A stretch of 64,000 nt of DNA from Mauremys mutica (lineage: Eukaryota > Chordata > Testudines > Geoemydidae). A program made the translations under genes and the position numbers. Positions 52,601 through 63,500 of this stretch are shown here, piece by piece. Every line of letters begins with the position of its first letter. The stretch's first letter is position 1. The DNA is taken from contig NW_025422903.1 of assembly GCF_020497125.1 (NCBI RefSeq), positions 1 to 64,000 of the forward strand. Direction: 5' to 3'. Under the pieces are notes generated by a model, which was given only the letters and a program-made list of their open reading frames with translations, was not told the origin of the DNA and did not search any database.

Positions 52601-54340
52601 CTGGTACTGGACACGTTTGGAATAGACGTCTCCTACCTCAGGTCCATTAATGCTTAATGCAGCGAGCCAAGATGGGGGGGCCTGGTCCCACAGCTAACGT
52701 TGAGGGGGGCTTTCCCAGGGCAGCGTGCGGGGGATTTGTGTGGGGCTGGCCGACCCCCTTTCCCATTCGAGGGCCAGACAGAATCTGTTCTGTAACCCAA
52801 TCCGTCCCGCCATCACCGTGGGCCCTGGGCTGGTGCCCCATATGCAGCTGGGGGGCGTCAGCTGGGACACTGAGCAGCCCTTCCAGGGTCGTGAGCTTGG
52901 ATCCTGGCTCCCAGCCCCTCTCGCGCCCCCCGCTGTAACCACTAGGCACCAGCGCTCCGTAACACGCCATGTACGTATCCTCCGTTGTGCCAGATGCTGG
53001 GGGCCTGGGCTCTGAGTGGGGGCCTTAGGAGGTGGGAGACAAGGGGGCTGGGTGCTAGGCGGCGCTGTGCTGTGGGGGGCTGGGCAGGGGGCGCTGTCCC
53101 CTGGCAGTCTGGGCCGGGTGCTGGGGGGGGGAGAACATAAGAACGGCCAGACCGGGTCAGACCAAAGGTCCATCCAGCCCAGTATCTGTCTGCCGACAGT
53201 GGCCAGTGCCAGGTGCCCCAGAGGGAGTGAACCCAACAGGTGATGATCAAGTGACCTGACAAACGGGGGCCAGGGACCCCATTCCTCACCCAGCCTGGCT
53301 ACTAGCCATTAACGGACTTAACCTCCATGCCTGTGTCCAGTTCCCTTTTAAACCCTGTTCTCGTCCCGGCCTTCACAGCCTCCTCAGGCAGGGAGCTCCA
53401 CAGGCTGCCTGTGGCTGCGGGAAGAAGAACTTCCTTTGATTTGTTTTAAACCCGCTGCCCCTTAATTTCATTTGGTGACCCCTAGTTCTTGTGTTATGGG
53501 AACAAGTAACTAACTTTTCCTTCTCCACTTTCTCCACATCACTCATGATTTTATAGACCTCTGTCATATCCCCCCTTAGTCTCCTCTTTTCCAAGCTGAA
53601 AAGTCCCAGCCTCATATGGGACCCGTTCCAAACCCCTAATCATTTTACTTGCCCTTCTCTGAACCATCTCTAACGCCAGTATCTCTTTTTGGAGACGAGG
53701 AGACCACAGCTGTGCCCAGTATTCGAGCCGTGGGCGTCCCATGGATTTCTAGAAGGGCAATGAGAGATCCTCCCTCTTATTCTCTAGCCCCTTTGAATGA
53801 TTCCTAACATCCTGTTTGCTTTTTTGACCGACTCTGCGCACTGCCTGGACGTCCTCAGAGAACTGTCCACGATGACTCCAAGATCATTTTCCTGACTCGT
53901 TGTAGCTAAATTAGCCCCCATCATGTTGTGTGTATAGTCGGGGTTATTTTCCCAACGTGCATCACTTTCCATTGAGCCACAGCACATTTCAGTTGCCATT
54001 TTGCTGCCCAGACACTTAGTTTTGTGAGATCGTTTTGAAGTTCTTCACCGTCTGCTTGAGCACTTTGAGACACGTGGCTGGGCAGGGGAGCCGGGGCCAG
54101 GCACTAGGGGGCGCTGTGCTCTGGGGCTTGGCCGGAGGCGCTGCCCCTGGCAGTCAGGGCCGGGGGCTGGGGGGCTCCGTGGGGCGGGGGCTCTGTGGGG
54201 CGGGGGCGCGTGGTAACTTGCTGAGGCGGTGCTCTCTTGTCTCCAGCAGGAGAACAGGTTTGAGAAGTCGCTGCGGGAGAAGAAAGGTTTCATCATCAAG
54301 CAGATGAAGGAGGACGGGGCTTGTTTATTCCGGGCTGTGG
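49629..54340 (+). CDS. OTUD5: OTUD5 (DUBA), OTU-family deubiquitinase, 5' part only
   Basis: Two coding exons are present: 49629-50171 (181 codons) and 54247-54340. The protein starts [11 protein letters not shown], as human OTUD5 starts MTILPKKK. A long low-complexity Gly/Pro/Arg region follows, then [15 protein letters not shown] (a basic, nuclear-signal-like patch), [12 protein letters not shown] and SMDPATVEQ. Exon 2 gives [18 protein letters not shown] and then [12 protein letters not shown], the OTU catalytic motif with Asp204 and the nucleophile Cys207 in this numbering. In the family, OTUD5 removes Lys48/Lys63 ubiquitin chains, acting for example on TRAF3, and is activated by phosphorylation of a serine in the OTU region that is not in this window. 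The rest of the OTU fold and the C-terminal UIM lie beyond the window. The intron after 54340 runs at least 9.6 kb. Confidence 0.93.
50172..51555 (+). other. OTUD5 intron 1, unique-looking part
   Basis: The intron begins with irregular CCCCTTCT/GGGATCCCC repeats, then unique sequence with a short GT run near 51370. No exon is seen. Confidence 0.6.
51555..51965 (+). repeat. Family D array, about four units
   Basis: GTGCCAGGCGCTGTATGTTA, TCTATTAGGTATATTACGG and TAGCACCCAGGAGAGAGA recur at about 68-72 bp. The first unit (from about 51558) is longer and more complete. Confidence 0.85.
51966..53130 (+). other. OTUD5 intron 1, no gene seen
   Basis: Mostly unique GC-rich sequence. A TAACCACTAGGCACC word and family D fragments appear near 52940-53000. 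No exon signals were recognised. Confidence 0.5.
53130..54065 (-). mobile_element. CR1 LINE fragment (5'-truncated, 3' end of ORF2 plus 3' UTR)
   Basis: On the minus strand, interrupted frames give [46 protein letters not shown] and [20 protein letters not shown], the well-known C-terminal part of CR1 reverse transcriptase. The + strand left end GAACATAAGAACGGCCAGAC is the usual 3' terminus of turtle/archosaur CR1. The frames are broken by stops and frameshifts, so this is an inactive copy in OTUD5 intron 1. Its presence is the best clue that the host is a sauropsid. Confidence 0.9.
54247..54340 (+). CDS. OTUD5: OTUD5 exon 2 (catalytic motif) with tandem NAGNAG acceptor
   Basis: The sequence CTCCAGCAGGAG offers acceptors ending at 54246 or 54249. 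The first keeps Q182, as in human EQQEHWFEK. The second removes one codon without shifting frame. The exon ends GTG G|GTAAGT. Confidence 0.9.
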
Positions 54341-55080
54341 GTAAGTTGGGGGTGGGGAGGATGTGGGGAGCCCCTGTCCTGGGGGGAGCAGCCTGATCTC
54401 TTTCCCAGCCCTTCTGGGATAAGTTGGGGGAGCAGGTCAGGGGGGGATGGAGGTCAGGGTTGGGGGGCTGGGGGTTGGGGTGGGGACCTGCTCAGGAGCA
54501 GGTCAGAGTTAGGGGTCAGGAGTGATGGATGGGGAGATTTGGGGCAGGGTTGGGGGTGTCCTAGGGGTGGGTTTGGGGGTCAGAATTGGGGGGCCTGTGG
54601 GGGAAGCCGGAAGAACGGGGTGTGGTAGGGTCAGGTTTGAGGGGGCTGGGGTCCCTGTGGTGAGATCGGGTGGTTCCGCTAGGCCTTGACTCCGGGTTCC
54701 TGGAAAGTGGGTGCGGGGGGGGGGGGTTCTCTGCTGCCCGCCAGCCGTTTTCAGGGTGATCTCTGAGCTGTGGGGTTCGTGGCCCCCAGGGCCTTGGCTC
54801 TGGGTTGGACAAAGTGGGGGATGGGGGGTGGCTTTCAGGTGAGACTGTACGATGGACAATCAGGGTGAGGCAGGTCCCTCGAGGTGGGGCCCCCGGCCAG
54901 GATTGGGGCCCCATCGCGCCGGGCGCGGCGCAGATACCCCGCGAGAGACAGGCCCTGCCCCGGGCGAGCTTCCCGTGGGTGCTGGCAAGGGGCGCGAGGG
55001 GAAATCGGGGGACAGAGCCGGGGATAGAAGCCAGGAGTCCTGAGTCCCAGCCCTTCCCCACGAGTCCACGCTGCCCCTCG
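54341..55080 (+). other. OTUD5 intron 2, start, no further feature
   Basis: G-rich irregular repeats (GGGGGTCAGGGTT-like words) near 54370-54640, then unique sequence. No exon matching the next OTU-domain segment was found between 54341 and 64000. Confidence 0.6.
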
Positions 55081-55089
55081 GAGAAACAG

Positions 55090-56430
55090 GGAGCCCTGGC
55101 GCTGCGGGGTGAGGGGCCGGGTGGGGGGGGGGCGCTCTGCCCTGGCGCTGCGGGGTGCCCCGCTGCAGGGACCTGGGGGGGGGGGGGGCGCTCTGCCCTG
55201 GCCGGCAGGACCCCGCCACAGGGACCTGGGGGGGGGGGGCGCTCTGCCCTGGCCGGCAGGGCCCCACTGCAGGGACCTGGGGGGGGGGGCGCTCTGCCCT
55301 GGCCGGCAGGGCCCCGCCGCAGGGACCTGGGGGGGGGGGCGCTCTGCCCTGGCCGGCAGGGCCGTGCGGTGGGGTGAGGGGCTGGGTGGGGGGCGCTCTG
55401 CCCTGGCCGGCAGGACCCCGCCACAGGGACCTGGGGGGGGGGGGGGCGCGCTGCCCTGGCCGGCAGGGCCCCCCTGCAGGGACCTGGGGGGGGGGGGCGC
55501 GGGGCCCGGGCCGGCGGGGCCCCGCCGCGGGGACCTGGGGGGGGGGGCGCTCTGCCCTGGCCGGCAGGGCCGTGCTGTGGGGTGAGGGGCTGGGTGGGGG
55601 GCGCTCTGCCCTGGCCGGCAGGGCCGTGCTGCAGGGACCTGGGGGGGGGGGGGCGCGCGGCCCTGGCCGGCAGGGCCCCGCTGCAGGGACCTGGGGGGGG
55701 GGCGCTCTGCCCTGGCCGGCAGGGCCCCGCCGCAGGGACCTGGGGGGGGGGCGCTCTGCCCTGGCCGGCAGGGCCCCGCTGCAGGGACCTGGGGGGGGGG
55801 GCGCTCAGCCCGGGCCGGCAGGGCCCCGCAGCAGGGACCGGGGGGGGGGGGGGGGCTCTGCCCTGGCCGGCAGGGCCCCGCCGCAGGGACCTGGGGGGGG
55901 GGGGGGGCGCTCTGCCCGGGCCGGCAGGGCCCCGCCGCAGGGTGAGGGGCTGGGGGGGGGCGCTCTGCCCTGGCCGGCAGGGCCCCGCCGCAGGGACCTG
56001 GGGGGGGGGGGGGGGCTCTGCGCTGGCCGGCACGGCCCCGCCGCAGGGACCTGGGGGGGGGGGGCGCTCTGCACTGGCCGGCAGGGCCGTGCTGTGGGGT
56101 GAGGGGCCGGGTGGGGGGCACTCTGCCCTGGCCGGCAGGGCCCCGCTGCAGGGTGAGGGGCTGGGTGGGGGGGCTCTGCCCTGGCCGGCAGGGCCCCGCT
56201 GCAGGGTGAGGGGCCGGGTGGGGGGCGCTCTGCCCTGGCTCTGGGGGGTGAGGGGCCGGGTGGGGGGGGGCGCTCTGCCCTGGCCGGCAGGGCCCCGCTG
56301 CAGGGACCTGGGGGGGGGGGTGCTCTGCCCTGGCCGGCAGGGCCCCGCCGCAGGGACCTGGGGGGGGGGGGGGGGCGCTCTGCCCTGGCCGGCAGGGCCG
56401 TGCTGTGGGGGGCGCCATGCTGTGGGGGCA
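55090..56430 (+). repeat. G-rich minisatellite in OTUD5 intron 2
   Basis: About 24 units of roughly 50-58 bp contain GCGCTCTGCCCTGGCCGGCA, GGGCCCCGCCGCAGGGACC and runs of 8-13 G. Very long antisense frames here are artefacts. Confidence 0.92.
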
Positions 56431-56754
56431 GGGCAGGGGGCGCTCTCCATGTCAATCATTGGCCTTCTATTGATTGACATCTCTAATCCCGCCCCTCAGG
56501 CCCTATGATCAGCTGCTCATTTGACCCATAGGTGTGTATGACTCCCCCCATGTGGAGGGGCGGGGAATCAGTGACCCGGCTCCTTTCCCAGAACTCTGTT
56601 CTCCCCCCCACGCCCTCCCCCAGAGGTGGGGGATTCCTAGATCGGGGGTCCCCCGATGGGTTGGGTGCTGCAGAGAGATTTGGGGTACACCCTGAATGAG
56701 ATCAGGATCCCCCCCATATGACCGAACATAAGAAGTGGGGGTAGCACAGAGCCT

Positions 56755-56852
56755 GCCCTCCCCGGAGGGGGCTGCATCTGAGCACCGGCCGAACCCTCCC
56801 TGCGGGGCGTTATGTGCAGCTGTTCCCCAGAGGCGGCTGCATCTCAGTCTCA
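56755..56852 (+). repeat. Family A copy
   Basis: GGGGGCTGCATCTGAGCACC, GGGGCGTTATGTGCAGCTG and TTCCCCAGAGGCGGCTGCAT. Confidence 0.75.
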
Positions 56853-57209
56853 CAGGCATGAAGTCTGTTCCCCTGTCAGTGCCTTTTCCCGGGTGACCAG
56901 CAGGGGGCAGCACAACCCTGGCATTGTCTCCTCCTTCCTGTCAAGCCCACACACCCGCTGGCTTCTGCCGAGATAAACAGCTTCCCTTCCCCCGGGCAGC
57001 GCCGGTCCCCACCCCTCCTATCGCCCCTGACGCAGCAAAGCGGGGCTGCAGGTGGGGGAGCAGGGCACCGGGGTGGGGGGGGCGGCGAATGAGCCAGGCC
57101 AGTGTGATCTGTGTTTTGGCGGGGGCGGGGGTAGTTTGAGGTAGGTGCAGAGAACCCAGGAGTCCTGGCTCCCTGCGCTGGCGCTGGCTTGGCAGGGGGC
57201 TGGCGTGGC

Positions 57210-57290
57210 GTGGCTGCTGAGTCGGGGCAGGGTTTTGCTGACTGGGCTGCTGAGTCATGGCAGGGTTTTGCTGACTCAGAGGAGGTTTTG
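57210..57290 (+). promoter_or_regulatory. Tandemly duplicated AP-1/MARE-like sites in OTUD5 intron 2
   Basis: GCTGCTGAGTCGGGGCAGGG, then GCTGCTGAGTCATGGCAGGG (33 bp later) and TTTTGCTGACTCAGAGG carry TGAGTCA/TGACTCA cores. GCTGAGTCAT fits the antioxidant-response pattern. Function is inferred. Confidence 0.35.
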
Positions 57291-57429
57291 CAGCGTCATG
57301 TTTTGCTCCTGCTCTGCCCAGGCCTGGCAAGGCCTTGTCAGTGGTCGCTGCTCCCCAGACTCAGCCGCCTGGGGACTAGAGCAAGGCGCCTTCCCACAGC
57401 ACAACTGGTCTCTCTGCCAGCAGTGGTGC

Positions 57430-58020
57430 AGCCATGGGGACAGAACCCAGGCGTCCTGGCCCCCAGCCCCCCACCCCTTCTATCTCATTAGACACACTCC
57501 CCTCCCAAAGCTGGGCAGAGAACCCAGGCGTCCTGGCTCCCAGCCCCCCTGCTGTAACCTCTAGAGGCACTTCCCACCTGCTTAGATTAAAGGCAGCTCT
57601 TGCCTCTCGTCAATTACACGTACATTTTCCCAGCAGCACGTCAGTTTCCTTCCTCTTCTGATGGGTTTTCCACCTGCCCCCCATGTGGAACATTCCCTGC
57701 CCCGAGCATCAGCACCCGTCCCACGCATCCTCCCCGGGTTGGAGGGGGGCTGGGAGCCAGGACTCCTGGGTTCTCTCCCGGCTCTGTGAGGGCAGTGGGG
57801 GCTGGGGGGTGAGAGCAGGGGGGGCTGGGAGCCAGGACTCCTGGGTTCTCTCCCGGCTCTGGGAGGGCAGTGGGGGCTGGGGGGTCAGGGCAGGGGGGGC
57901 TGGGAGCCAGGACTCCTGGGTTCTCTCCCCGGCTCTGGGAGGGGAGTGCGGTCTGGTGGTTAGAGCAGGGAGGCTGGGACCCAGGACTCCTGGGTTCTGT
58001 TCTTGGCTGGGGGAGGGGGT
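57430..58020. repeat. Family B copies, inverse then forward
   Basis: Inverse copies lie at 57440-57560 (CCCAGGCGTCCTGGC). A forward array of four units is at 57735-58015 (GGGAGCCAGGACTCCTGGGT). Confidence 0.85.
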
Positions 58021-58754
58021 CTCGTGAGCACCGAGAAGTGACTGAAACCCCGGTATTAGAAAGCCTTTGTGGTGCGAGGGGTGGGGGAATTTCAACCACC
58101 CTGTTTTGATAGAAACTGAAACTCGCAGGCCGAGAAGGGGGGAGGCAGGTGACTGCTGCTCTAGCTCCGTTCTCAATAGTGCCCCACCCCCAACAGCCCT
58201 TCGCCCCTAACGTTCAGCTGCCCCCCGGGGAAAATCTTCAACCCTACATTAGCTTCAGCCCTTCTCTGAGTCCCTTAGCACTGTTTGTACGGCCACAGTG
58301 CCACTGGGGAACCAGGGAGAGAACCCAGGAGTCCTGGCTCCCAGCCCCCCACCCTACCCACTGGGCCCATAGGACCTTCCTCCCCGTTTCTGCTGCTTCA
58401 TCTTCCATTGCAAAGGGTCCCTAAGGCTGGCTCCCTGGGTGCTGAGCTGCAGCCCCCTCTGGGGGGGGGAGCCAGGGAAGGGCCGTGCCGCCGGGTGTGC
58501 GCGCTCAGGGAGCAGGGTCGTCCCCTGCGGGCTGGGGGCGGAAGCACCGCGTGCACCACTGGCCGGCCTGCCTTCGCGGTTACTGACTTTTCCTCTTCCT
58601 GCAGCCACCAAGGGGAATTTGGCTGCTAAGAATAGCCAGCACTTTACATACACTGGGCCCCTCCCGCCCCTGGGGGGCAGCTGCTTTCCCCTGCCACAGC
58701 AGAGGGTGAGGAGCAGGTAATGGCCGAAGCAGGGATAGGACTCTGAAGTCCTGA

Positions 58755-59580
58755 CACTCCCGTGCTCTAACCAGAGCCAGGGAGAGACCACAGGAGTCCT
58801 GGCTCCCAGCTCCCCCACCCTCCCAGAGCTGGGGAGAGACCCCAGGAGTCCTGGCTCCCAGCCCCACCCCGCTCTAACCCACCAGCCCCCACTCCCCTCC
58901 CAGAGCCAGGGAGAGAACCCAGGAGTCCTGGCTCCCAGCCCCCCCTGCTCTAACCACCAGCCCCCACTCTCCTCCCAGAGCCGGGAGAGAACCCAGGAGT
59001 CCTGGCTCCCAGCTCCCCCAACTCTCTAAGAGCCAGGGAGAGAACCCAGGAGTCCTGGCTCCATGTACCCCCAGCTCTAACCCACCAGCCCCCACTCACC
59101 TCCCAGAGCCAGGAGAGAACCCAGGAGTCCTGGCTCCCAGCTCCCCCAACTCTCTAAGAGCCAGGGAGAGAACCCAGGAGTCCTGGCTCCATGTACCCCC
59201 AGCTCTAACCCACCAGCCCCCACTCCCCTCCCAGAGCCGGGAGAGAACCCAGGAGTCCTGGCTCCAAGTACCCCCAGCTCTAACCCACCAGCCCCCACTC
59301 CCCTCCCAGAGCCGGGGAGAGAACCCACGAGTCCTGGCTCCAAGTACCCCCAGCTCTAACCCACCAGCCCTCACTCACCTCCCAGAGCCGGGAGAGAACC
59401 CAGGAGTCCTGGCTCTCAGGTCCCCGCACCCTCCCAGAGCCGGGAGAGAACCCAGGAGTCCTGGCTCTCAGCTCCCTGCACCCTCCCAGAGCCGGGAGAG
59501 AACCCAGGAGTCCTGGCTCTCAGCTCCCCGCACCCTCCCAGAGCCGGGAGAGAACCCAGGAGTCCTGGCTCTCACTACAT
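58755..59580 (-). repeat. Family B array, inverse, with shortened units
   Basis: About fourteen units (GAGAACCCAGGAGTCCTGGC). Full units of about 75 bp alternate with units of about 55 bp that lack the TAACCACCAGCCCCC segment. The last four are all short. Confidence 0.92.
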
Positions 59581-60004
59581 TCATAGCTCCAGTAGTGAGT
59601 GTGGACTTGGAGCTAGAACGGTTGCCCAGCTGCCCTGCCCCAGAGATGGCTGCATCTTGGCAAGCAATTTCTAAATCCCTTTAAGCTCCGCGATCCTTTT
59701 GGGTGTCCCCACCCTGTGTCCTGTAAACCCTGCGTTGCCAGGTGCTGGGCCCGGATGCATTTGTAGATTTCACACTCGCCCACGTGGGTTGATCCCCCCC
59801 CAAAGAGCGGTTAATTTGTTTGTTTGGCTGGAAACCCGGACAGAGGTCTGAGAAGGCTGCGGCGAGGTGGTCAAAATAAATCTAGGGAGAGATGGCTGCT
59901 GAGGTAGCCGGGGAGCCATCACTCAGTTTCGCGATACGTCTATTAGTCAGTAGGTGAGAATTTCAGTCCGGGGGGAGACGCTTTTTGACTGGCACGGTGT
60001 GATA

Positions 60005-60165
60005 TGGTGACAGCGCCGGGCCCCGGACGCCTGGGTTCTATTCCCAGACTGGCTGGGTGAACTTGGGCAGACCGCCGCCCTGCTGGTGGTGCCTCTGTTT
60101 TTCCTCCCAGCGTTTGTCTGTGCTGACTGACTGGAAATTTTCTCGCTGTGTGTCTGCGCAGCACC
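60005..60165 (+). repeat. Single MIR-like SINE copy
   Basis: GACGCCTGGGTTCTATTCCC followed by GGGTGAACTTGGGCAGACC. The head retains GGTTCTATTCC, closer to a tRNA B box than the arrayed units. Confidence 0.55.
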
Positions 60166-60459
60166 CGCCCGGTGCCTGGCGTAACAGGAACCCCAGTCTT
60201 GGTTTGGGCGGGTGGTCTGGATAGTGCCCCATGCGATGGGGTCCGATCTTGGTCAGTGGGGCCTCTCCAGCACCGAGCGAAGACTGAGGCACTGATCTCA
60301 CTTGGGTGGGAGATAGGGAGCTGGTGGGGCTCTGATCTCTCCCCAGGGGGCGCTGTCTGTGAAGCACCTGGCAAACAGGAGCCCCCCGTCTCAGCTGGCA
60401 CTTGTAAGAGCCCCTGTTATGCAAGGTGTGTCTGTCGTGGTTTGGGAGCCCGTTGTGCC

Positions 60460-60805
60460 GTGCACTGTGCTTTGTATATTAGGTGTATTATGGTAGTCTG
60501 TCTTGGCGCGTACCCGTTGTGCCAGGCGTGGTGCGTGGTATATTAGGTGTATTATGGTAGCGCCTCAGCACGGTGGGGAACTGTTGTGCCGGGCGGGCAC
60601 TGTGCCTGGTATATTAGGTGTATTATGGTAGCGTCTTGGCGCGTACCCGTTGTGCCAGGTGCTGTGCGTGTTATATTAGGTGTATTATGGTAGCGCCTTG
60701 GCGCGTACCCGTTGTGCCAGGTGCTGTGCGTGGTATATTAGGTGTATTACGGTAGCGTCTAGGCATTCTGGGTTGTGTCAGGCGCTGTACGTTTTCCGAC
60801 GTATT
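60460..60805 (+). repeat. Family D array, about five units
   Basis: GTTGTGCCAGGCGCTGTGCG, TATATTAGGTGTATTATGG and TAGCGCCTTGGCGCGTACCC repeat at about 65-80 bp. Confidence 0.88.
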
Positions 60806-61798
60806 TCAGTAGTGTCCGGAGAAGGCGCGCTCTGGACCCTGGAGGGGAAAGCAGACGGGAACCGGGAGCCTGTGCCGCTCAGCGCTGTCGCCTGCCAGCT
60901 GGGTGCCGGACCGGCGTGGTGAACCCAGTTCTGGCCCTTGGCCGAAAACTCTCCCTGCCTGGGTCAAAGTCTCACACGCCGAGACCAGTGTCAGTTCGGG
61001 GCCAGCAAAACCCCTTGGCCCCTTTCAAAGTGGCTCAGGGCGATTTGCTCCCGGCTTGGTTCCTCCCAGTTCTTTTCACTCGGTTCAGCTTCCAGTTCCG
61101 AACAGCAGCTCTCCTCCAAGTGCCATTTCTCTGCTTCGCAAACCTTCCTCCACCTGCCCCTCTCTCACGGGACGGGAGCTAAGCATGGGAACACTGCCCC
61201 GCCGGGCGCGGCGGGCTCCAGGGATCCGTGCTGGGGATTCCTTCGGGGCGTACGACAGACCCATCCCTTCTGGCCTCGGAATCCATGAATTTCGGGTTTT
61301 GGCAAGTCTCTGTATTCAGCCTAAGCGAGCCGCGCTCGTCCGGTCTCCTCCGCTGAGATCAGCTCCCCGTTCCCTGACCGTGGCTCTGGGCAGCTCCTCC
61401 GAGGCGGGAGCCTGGGGTGGAGGCATCGTGGGCTGGGGTCGGAGGGGAGATGACAGCAAAGAATTGGGGGGCTCGGCCGCGAGGAGCTGCCGAAGGATCG
61501 ACAAGCGGCTGCCGCTGGAGGGGCTAGAAAAGGGGATTGTTGGTTTAGCCTCGTTTGGGCCGAATCACGTTCCCCCTCTGGTCTGTGGGGGGTTGTCAGC
61601 AGGCAGGGGATTGATACCGGACCCTTACGGACCTAGTGGGGGGTGACATGGGCCCAGGGGGAGGAATTTCCTGGCTTCTCTTGCGCCCCTGGGCATTTCC
61701 GAAGCCGGCTGAACTCTGACGCCCAGTGCACAGCGGCCAGAACGCTGCCCTGAGCAGACCTGGCGATCTCGCTTGGGGACCTCCTTGCTCCAGCCGTC
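60806..61798 (+). other. OTUD5 intron 2, unique sequence
   Basis: One of the longer non-repeat stretches in the window. An open frame spans 60903-61646 but shows no recognisable domain or exon boundary pattern, so no gene is called. Confidence 0.5.
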
Positions 61799-61799
61799 A

Positions 61800-62275
61800 T
61801 CAGTGAGGGAGAGAACCCAGGAGTCCTGGCTCCCAGCCCCCCTGCTCTAACCACCAGACCCCACTCCCCTCCCAGAGCCGGGGAGAGAACCCAGGAGTCC
61901 TGGCTCCCAGCCCCCCTGCTCTAACCACCAGACCCCACTCCCCTCCCAGAGCTGGGGAGAGAACCCAGGCGTCCTGGCTCCCAGCACCCCCTGCTCTAAC
62001 CACCAGCCCCCACTCCCCTCCCAGAGCCGGGGAGAGAACCCAGGAGTCCTGGCTCCCAGCCCCCCTGCTCTAACCACCAGCCCCCACTCCCCTCCCAGAG
62101 CCAGGAAGAGAACCCAGGAGTCCTGACTCCCAGCCCCCCCGCTCTAACCACCAGCCCCCACTGCCCTCCCAGAGCCGGGGAGAGAACCCAGGAGTCCTGA
62201 CTCCCAGCCCCCCCGCTCTAACCACCAGCCCCCACTCCCCTCCCAGAGCCGGGGATGGAACCCAGGAGGTTCCCC
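61800..62275 (-). repeat. Family B array, inverse
   Basis: About six units of GAGAACCCAGGAGTCCTGGC with CTCTAACCACCAGCCCCCAC. Confidence 0.92.
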
Positions 62276-62784
62276 CGCCCCCTCTTCTGCAGTTGTGGAG
62301 GGGAGTGGGGCCTAGTGCATTGGGTGGGGAGTGGGGGAGTGGGGGAGGCTGGGAACCAGGACTCCTGGGTTCCGTTCGTAGTTTCCCTCTCAAGTCTGGC
62401 TGTTGTTTGCCTCAGTTGCCTTAGCCCTGGCCCCGCCTCCTAGTAATGGGGGGGGGAATAGTGGAGGGGGGCAAACAGCTGTGGTCTTTTGCTTCCTGTT
62501 TTCTTGTGCCCTGCGCAGGCTGCAGCGAGTGTGTTTGCCGAGCGTGGGTATAAATAACGTATGGGCCGACCACAGCGCAGGCTTCTGGGAAACCCAGCAG
62601 GTCCCCATGTGACTGACGGGAGCTGCTGGCCACGGCCCCCCCCCCCCCCCCCAGCACCCCTCAAAACCCACATCCTTGTTTACATTGCAGTGGGGGGGGG
62701 ATGAGTCACTCGCTCCCATGATGCGGCACTCGGCACGTCAAGGTGCTAGGCCTCATGGGGTACCAGCCGGATCCAGGACAGGTG

Positions 62785-63500
62785 GGGAACTCAGGAGTCC
62801 TGGGCCCTAACCCCTCTGCTCCAACCCACTAGAGCCCCCTCCCTTCCCAGAGCCGGGAGAGAACCCAGGAGTCCTGGCGCCCAGCCCCCCGGCTCTAACC
62901 ACCAGCCCCCACTCCCCTCCCAGAGCCGGGAGAGAACCCAGGAGTCCTGGCTCCCAGCCCCCCCTGCTGTAACCCACCAGCCCCCACTCCCCTCCCAGAG
63001 CCGGGAGAGAACCCAGGAGTCCTGGCTCCCAGCCCCCCCTGCTCTAACCCACCAGCCCCCACTCCCCTCCCAGAGCTGGGAGAGAACCCAGGAGTCCTGG
63101 TGCCCAGCCCCCCCTGCTCTAACCACCAGCCCCCACTCCCTTCCCAGAGCCGGGAGAGAACCCAGGAGTCCTGGCGCCCAGCCCCCTGCTTTAACCCACC
63201 AGCCCCCACTCCCCTCCCAGAGCTGGGAGAGAACCCAGGAGTCCTGGCGCCCAGCCCCCTGCTTTAACCCACCAGCCCCTCCTCCCCTCCCAGAGCTGGG
63301 AGAGAACCCAGGAGTCCTGGCGCCCAGCCCCCCCTGCTCTAACCACCAGCCCCCACTCCCCTCCCAGAGCTGGGAGAGAACCCAGGAGTCCTGGCGCCCA
63401 GCCCCCCCCCCCCGCTCTAACCACCAGCCCCCACTCCCCTCCCAGAGCCGGGAGAGAACCCAGGAGTCCTGGCGCCCAGCCCCCCCGCTCTAACTCCAAG
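62785..63500 (-). repeat. Family B array, inverse
   Basis: About nine units of roughly 75 bp (GAGAACCCAGGAGTCCTGGC, CTCTAACCACCAGCCCCCAC). Confidence 0.92.

Noticed and set aside
53373..53999. Host gene on the minus strand
   Set aside because: The peptide words are those of CR1 reverse transcriptase and the frames are broken. It is a dead LINE copy.
54561..56480. Minus-strand open frames of 639 and 527 codons, proline/glycine-rich
   Set aside because: They read through the G-rich minisatellite of OTUD5 intron 2 in several frames at once, with no domain or splice support.
60903..61646. A 247-codon open frame in unique sequence
   Set aside because: No recognisable domain, no flanking splice signals in frame with OTUD5, and no promoter or poly(A) signal noted. 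It does not match the next OTUD5 exon.
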